A stretch of 64,000 nt of DNA from Pseudobdellovibrio exovorus JSS (GTDB lineage: Bacteria; Bdellovibrionota; Bdellovibrionia; Bdellovibrionales; Bdellovibrionaceae): NCBI RefSeq assembly GCF_000348725.1, contig NC_020813.1:310001-374000 (forward strand). Reading direction: 5' to 3'. The stretch's first letter is position 1; the number at the start of each line of letters is the position of its first letter. Shown piece after piece: positions 59,671 to 64,000 of this stretch. A program made the position numbers and the translations under genes. The notes under the pieces were generated by a model. The model saw nothing but the letters and a program-made list of their open reading frames with translations. It did not search any database and was not told the DNA's origin.

Positions 59671-59742
59671 CATAAGACACAAAGTCTATGAATCGTGCGC
59701 GAAAGTAAGGCTTTCGCTAAAAGACCCATCGAGCAATAACAA

Positions 59743-60480
59743 TTAAGTGCAGATATAATCAGGATCTTTTAGTTTCTCTTTTAAACAATCCCCAATACCT
59801 TGCGGAGTCGCATTTGGATTTTCAACAGCTGACTTCAGTTCGGCACAGTACTTCTTAGTGGCATCGGAAGCTTTTTCGATATCTTGGCAAGCGGTATTGT
59901 AAGTTGTCGTAACCACAGTTCCTAACTGCACGCTGTCCATATTTCCAATTTGAGCTTTGATTTCATCTTCTGATGGAGTCGCACCACCAGGGCCACCATT
60001 CTTATAAACCAGCATCGAAACTTCAGTTCCGATTTTAAAAAGGGAACTAATCTGAGTGTAAAACTTCACACCGGAAAGACTGCAAACATTGAACGCTTCT
60101 GTAGCTGTGGCGTTGTTAGTCGCTCGACCCGTTGGATCCGTGGGATCTGCACTTTTGAAATTCAAAGCATTTAAGGCGTTAATCGTTGAAGAGCAACCAC
60201 CAGTACAACTACCTGAGTTATTATTGATACTTTCAATGGCATTTACAAAGGAAGCCGCATCGCCATAGCCCTCTGAAATAAAGATCGCGGCACATTTTAA
60301 ACTGTTGGCCTGAGGGCTGTTATCGCCACTGATCTTAGAAACACAACCACGCGCTTCTGCTGCAGAGGCACGGTTTAGGCAACTTTGCGCTTCTTGTAAA
60401 TCATTTAAATTACTTTTTTGGCAAGATGCCAAAACTAATAAGCTGGATAGAAGGTAAACGTGTGGTTTTAAGAAGCTCAT
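59743..60480 (-). CDS. Lipoprotein of unknown function
   Basis: The 245-residue precursor has lipobox LASC after HVYLLSSLLV. The mature protein has at least 10 cysteines, including CTGGC, and several helical repeats (EAQSCLNRASAAEARGCVSK, IGDCLKEKLKDPDYICT), so it is probably disulfide-bonded. The ATG at 60480 is chosen since AAGGACA precedes it; the frame is open 20 codons further. No family recognised. Confidence 0.77.
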   Translation of the reverse strand: MSFLKPHVYLLSSLLVLASCQKSNLNDLQEAQSCLNRASAAEARGCVSKISGDNSPQANSLKCAAIFISEGYGDAASFVNAIESINNNSGSCTGGCSSTINALNALNFKSADPTDPTGRATNNATATEAFNVCSLSGVKFYTQISSLFKIGTEVSMLVYKNGGPGGATPSEDEIKAQIGNMDSVQLGTVVTTTYNTACQDIEKASDATKKYCAELKSAVENPNATPQGIGDCLKEKLKDPDYICT

Positions 60481-60579
60481 TTCGATTGTCCTTGATGTAA
60501 AGTTAACTCGCTTTAATTTTTCGGATATTCTCAGGGGCAACTTGAGTCGAGACTTGCCTTGTTTTGAGAAAATGGTTCA

Positions 60580-61725
60580 ATGAAGTCTATGCTAAAGCTC
60601 ACTCAAACACAGGCGCGTAATATATGGATTCAAGCTCAGAAGCTAGATCAATTGCAGCCGTTTGGTAAAGGGGTTAAGGCAGTAGAAAAGGCCGTCGAGC
60701 AATTGGGATATGTTCAAATTGATACAATTCATGTGATTGAGCGTTCTCATCATCATATTCTTTTCAGTCGAATTCCGAACTATAAGAAAAGTGATTTGCA
60801 ACGAGCACAGTCAGAAGAGAAAACTGTTTTTGAGTATTGGACACATGCCTTATCTTATGTGCCCACATCCCACTATCGTTATTTTCGGCCACGAATGTCG
60901 CGCTATAAAAAGAATGCCGGTTCGTGGTTTGGTTCAGTCACTTCGTCCGAGATGCAAAAAGTTTTGCGTTTGATCAAATCGGAAGGTGCGCTATCAATTC
61001 GTGATATTCAAGACGATGTTTTAGTCGAAAAATCACATCTGTGGGCAAGCAAGAAACCTTCGAAAAAAGCGCTGCAATTGGGATTTCACCGCGGAGACTT
61101 CACCATCAGTAAACGTCAAGGCATGCTCAAAAGTTACGAACTAACAGATCGTCACTTTGATTGGGAAGAGCGACCTAAAGCCGCAAGCCCAAAAGAGTAC
61201 ATCCAGTTTATTGTTCAACGAGCGTTGAAGGCACAGGGTTTTGTCAGTGTCGATTCTATTTGCTATTTAGAGTCTCATATTAAAAAAGAAGTTCTGTCTC
61301 ATCTAAAGGATTTAGAAAATAAAAAGATCTTGCAGCCAGTTAAAATTTCAAATTGTGAAAAAGTGGCTTTTTGGATGTTACTCGAGGTGTATGACGACAC
61401 ATGGAACGATGTCAGTGAGCAGCTTCATATTCTTTCACCCTTTGATCCACTGATTATTCAACGCAAACGTCTGAACATGATTTTTGATTATGAACATATC
61501 TTTGAAGCTTATGTGCCGCCAGCGAAGCGTCGTTACGGCTATTTTACTTTGCCGGTATTGCACGGAAATAACATTATCGCGATGTTAGATTTAAAAACGG
61601 ACCGCGAGCAGCAGAAGTTGCGGGTGCAAAGTTGGCATTGGCGTCCCCGCCATAAGTCTAGTTCCAATCGTCAATATATTGAAGAATCTCTGCATCGTTT
61701 TGAAAAATTCCAGTTAGAAAAATAA
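60580..61725 (+). CDS. YcaQ/AlkX-family DNA glycosylase
   Basis: The 381-residue protein matches the YcaQ winged-helix family, which unhooks interstrand DNA cross-links. The catalytic QxD motif is VQID (Gln46, Asp48) followed by HVIERSHH. Other family motifs are FEYWTHALSYVPTSHYRYF and the winged-helix segments to the C-terminal SPFDPLIIQRKRL and GYFTLPVLHGN. Length is near normal (E. coli about 410). It is cytoplasmic. Together with alkA and ogt at the left edge it widens the alkylation-repair set. Confidence 0.9.
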   Translation: MKSMLKLTQTQARNIWIQAQKLDQLQPFGKGVKAVEKAVEQLGYVQIDTIHVIERSHHHILFSRIPNYKKSDLQRAQSEEKTVFEYWTHALSYVPTSHYRYFRPRMSRYKKNAGSWFGSVTSSEMQKVLRLIKSEGALSIRDIQDDVLVEKSHLWASKKPSKKALQLGFHRGDFTISKRQGMLKSYELTDRHFDWEERPKAASPKEYIQFIVQRALKAQGFVSVDSICYLESHIKKEVLSHLKDLENKKILQPVKISNCEKVAFWMLLEVYDDTWNDVSEQLHILSPFDPLIIQRKRLNMIFDYEHIFEAYVPPAKRRYGYFTLPVLHGNNIIAMLDLKTDREQQKLRVQSWHWRPRHKSSSNRQYIEESLHRFEKFQLEK

Positions 61726-61772
61726 ATCGATCAGAATCGTGCAACTGTCTGCGATATTTTTTGGCTTTTTGT

Positions 61773-61802
61773 TTGACTGGTTTTTCAGCTGCTTTCTAGA
61801 AT
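61773..61802 (+). promoter_or_regulatory. Sigma-70-type promoter
   Basis: TTGACT and TAGAAT are separated by 18 bases, about 23 bases upstream of the hydrolase ATG. A GAGGGG ribosome site follows. Confidence 0.55.
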
Positions 61803-61824
61803 TATATCTTATCGAGGGGAAAAC

Positions 61825-62826
61825 ATGAAAAACACGATCGTGATGTTGGCGATTCTAGCTTTAGCTCCACAGTTATTAGCCTATACTCCAATCAGCGATG
61901 AACGCCGCGCTGAACTTCTAGTGCAATTCCAATACACTCCACAAGTACAAGTGCATAAGTTCCCTCAGCAGGTGGGTTGTAAAGCTCAAGATGTACATTA
62001 CGATACGACTTATCCTCAGCGCGAAACACCTTATCGTGTGCAAGCTCAGGCCTATGTTCCCAACAAAGCGAATGTGCCAGTTGTCTTTATGCTGCCGCCA
62101 TTGGGGGGAAGTAATCAGCTGGATCGTGCGATGGCTATGGCCTTTTGCCGTAATAACATTGCTGCATTTGTTATTCTGAATGATTTTACGGGATTAGATA
62201 GCAATACTCTGATGCCGGTTACAGATCATGATCATACACCTCGCCGTGTGGTGTCTGCGGTTAAGGGCGGAATTTTAGTAGCCCAAGCTTTCCCGAATAT
62301 TAATACACGCAAAGTAGGATTGTTTGGTGCGAGCCTTGGGGGAATCTTAGGGTCCATCGCTTACGGAGTTATGCCTGAGGTGTCAGCGGCAACATTCATT
62401 GTGAATGGTGGCGATGTTCCCAACACATTGGCCTATAGCGATCAACAGCCGATTATTCGCATTAAACGTGGACGTATGGCTGCCGAAAATTTAAAAAATG
62501 AGGCGGAGTATGAACATTACCTCAATCAACATATCACTCTAGATCCGTTGCACTTTGCTCCGCTGATTGTGCCTGAAAGTATTAAGCTTTACTTATCCCG
62601 CAATGACAAAGCTGTGCCATCAGCAAATCAAATGGCTTTCTATCGTGCGGTGGGCTCACCGAAAGAAACCGGATTTTACGCTGTAGATCATGGTTTAACG
62701 ATCTTCGCTGTTTTGGGTATTGGTGATCAGAAGCAGGCGATTGCAAATTGGTTTCATGGACGATTCGCACAACCGAATCCACGAGACCTCTACACGGATA
62801 GTGTCTACAGTTTAGACAACCCGTAA
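61825..62826 (+). CDS. Exported alpha/beta hydrolase
   Basis: The 333-residue precursor has a signal peptide (MKNTIVMLAILALAPQLLA). The hydrolase motifs are the oxyanion region PPLGGSNQ, the nucleophile elbow GASLGG (Ser170), Asp in LSRNDKAVP and His in VDHGLT, giving a full Ser-Asp-His triad. It may be an esterase, lipase or peptidase of the periplasm or medium. GAGGGG lies upstream of ATG. Confidence 0.85.
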   Translation: MKNTIVMLAILALAPQLLAYTPISDERRAELLVQFQYTPQVQVHKFPQQVGCKAQDVHYDTTYPQRETPYRVQAQAYVPNKANVPVVFMLPPLGGSNQLDRAMAMAFCRNNIAAFVILNDFTGLDSNTLMPVTDHDHTPRRVVSAVKGGILVAQAFPNINTRKVGLFGASLGGILGSIAYGVMPEVSAATFIVNGGDVPNTLAYSDQQPIIRIKRGRMAAENLKNEAEYEHYLNQHITLDPLHFAPLIVPESIKLYLSRNDKAVPSANQMAFYRAVGSPKETGFYAVDHGLTIFAVLGIGDQKQAIANWFHGRFAQPNPRDLYTDSVYSLDNP

Positions 62827-62853
62827 AAAATTACAGTCCCCTTATCAGGTGAA

Positions 62854-62875
62854 GGCCGAGGTGATAAACTCGGCC
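62854..62875 (+). promoter_or_regulatory. Hairpin directly before a start codon
   Basis: GGCCGAG and CTCGGCC form a 7-bp GC-rich stem, with the ATG of the next gene two bases later. The only purine-rich ribosome site (GAAGG, 62851-62855) overlaps its 5' arm. No T-run, so not a terminator of the upstream gene. Confidence 0.4.
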
Positions 62876-62877
62876 CC

Positions 62878-63861
62878 ATGCGTTTTGGGATTCTTTCTTT
62901 TATTCTACTTTTAAGTTTAAGCACTCAAGCGGCTATATATAATTATGACTATTGGTGGCCACTAGAACTCACTCGCTATTTTCAGCAGGTCAATCGTAAA
63001 ACGCAGATGTCTCCACCGGCTTCTACAGGTGTAGCTGAAAAATGCGGTGGCATTTACACTCAAGCCATAGCTAAGGGCGAAATGGATGTTCGTTACGCTC
63101 TAGGATATTTCGATGATACACAGGGGAAAGAAGTTCATTTTGATGGACGCAACTATGGTCTGTCGCCAAGTTTAGACATCGCGGTTTTCCATGTGATTCG
63201 TGGTTTTATGAAACGCCCATGCGTGAATCAAGGCCAGCAGATTTGTGAGTTCGCCGAGTCCGGAAATCCAGAGCAAGGATTAGTGGTGCTATCTAAGACG
63301 ATTTTTTTAGATCAGCGCCCAGTCAATGTGAAAATGACACTGACTCATGCTTCGGCCTCTGAAAGTTTCACGGCGAATAAAGGAACGTTGGTAACACGTC
63401 AGTCTCAATTAACTCGTCAATCCGAGCAAAATTTCTTCGGAGCTTTAGGGCGGGCGGATATCGTATTTTATAATGGTCACTCGCGCAATGGAGGTGGACC
63501 TGATTTCAACCCACCGATCTTAAATCGCCAAAATAAAACCAATTACACAGGCCACTATGAAGTCAGACGTGATGGCATCAAACGCTTTTTAGATCTGATG
63601 GGGCAGTCTCGTAATCCTGATCAAGTTGTGGGTTTCTTTTCGTGTTATTCCCGTCGTCACTTTCACCGCGATATCATGCGTGTGAATCCGAATCAGAAGG
63701 TGATCCTTTCTGCGGATGAAATCGATTACTTGGATTCGTTATTGGCTTCGATGGGATATCTAGAGGGCTTTATGCAAGGTCGCTGCGGACAAGATCTCGC
63801 TGACTTTGCAAAACAAGGCGCTAAAATTCAAAATGGATTTCAAGGTTATAATTTACGCTAG
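62878..63861 (+). CDS. Secreted protein with caspase-like His/Cys pair
   Basis: The 327-residue precursor has a signal peptide (cleavage near TQAA). The C-terminal half shows ADIVFYNGHSRNGGG (His201) and VVGFFSCYSRRHF (Cys256), each after a hydrophobic strand. That is the layout of caspase-like/C25/CHAT cysteine peptidases, with the catalytic His in a strand-GH motif and the Cys in a strand-xCxS motif. The active-site call is a fold-pattern inference. It may be an extracellular protease used on prey. It could also be non-catalytic. Confidence 0.7.
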   Translation: MRFGILSFILLLSLSTQAAIYNYDYWWPLELTRYFQQVNRKTQMSPPASTGVAEKCGGIYTQAIAKGEMDVRYALGYFDDTQGKEVHFDGRNYGLSPSLDIAVFHVIRGFMKRPCVNQGQQICEFAESGNPEQGLVVLSKTIFLDQRPVNVKMTLTHASASESFTANKGTLVTRQSQLTRQSEQNFFGALGRADIVFYNGHSRNGGGPDFNPPILNRQNKTNYTGHYEVRRDGIKRFLDLMGQSRNPDQVVGFFSCYSRRHFHRDIMRVNPNQKVILSADEIDYLDSLLASMGYLEGFMQGRCGQDLADFAKQGAKIQNGFQGYNLR

Positions 63862-63874
63862 TACGAGTAGATGA

Positions 63875-64000
63875 TTAGGCCGCGACATCTTCTTCGCTAT
63901 TGCTCGAGAAGATGCGATTAACGTCAATCAAAGAGGGAAAAACTAAAGCTTGCACACGAGGAATTTTCTGAGAAGCCTTGCGGACACCATTATTGTGCTC
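63875..64000 (-). CDS. C-terminal end of a leftward gene, unknown product
   Basis: An open frame on the minus strand enters from the right edge and stops with TAA at 63875-63877, giving the last 41 residues (PRVQALVFPSLIDVNRIFSS near the end, then an acidic tail EEDVAA). Convergent with the secreted protein gene by 13 bases. Too short to name; no signal or membrane segment is visible in it. Confidence 0.55.
   Translation of the reverse strand, partial: EHNNGVRKASQKIPRVQALVFPSLIDVNRIFSSNSEEDVAA

Overview
The window looks like chromosome from a Bdellovibrio-type predatory bacterium (Bdellovibrionota). This is inferred from moderate GC, many exported proteins, lipoproteins and beta-barrels, very short intergenic gaps, and the gene mix. 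No rRNA gene is present to confirm it. No tRNA, CRISPR array or prophage was seen. The only mobile element is one IS-like insertion at 44771-45766.

Layout. 1-2.4 kb: tail of alkA, then ogt and a DsbA/FrnE oxidoreductase with stop-start overlaps, facing an M48 protease. 2.8-8.2 kb: TolC-RND efflux pair and a flavin monooxygenase. 8.3-11.4 kb: small secreted protein and aconitase. 11.5-15.1 kb: unusual locus of a PLP enzyme, a ThiF/E1-like enzyme, a GNAT-like protein and an HTH-V4R-like regulator, with palindromes beside it. 15.2-27.5 kb: CNNM transporter, Q/N-rich protein, exported Ppx/GppA-like protein, rlmN, secreted PLD, exported Mn-SOD, YchJ, a short PqiAB pair and a FAD-Rieske oxidoreductase.

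27.7-41.7 kb is a stress island: PNPOx-like, BON, EEP nuclease, cardiolipin synthase, SpoIIAA-like, Lys-rich, Hpt, hemerythrin, ferritin-like, LpxR, acetyl-CoA hydrolase, DUF1328 and CsbD genes. Reading both strands shows sigma-54 type -24/-12 promoters in front of most of these transcription units. Three match the consensus exactly. A sigma-54 activator (41843) and an OmpA lipoprotein lie immediately after the island. The reading proposed here is one envelope/oxidative-stress regulon, with the Hpt protein possibly feeding the activator.

44.8-64 kb: IS element whose right end supplies the stop codon of a lipoprotein, M23 protein, MsrB, ABC-2 exporter, several small membrane or regulatory genes, tandem paralogous lipoproteins, a GreA-like protein, an outer-membrane protein with a long Pro/Thr/Glu insert, a YcaQ-type DNA glycosylase, an exported hydrolase, a secreted protein with a caspase-like His/Cys pair, and the tail of a leftward gene at the right edge.
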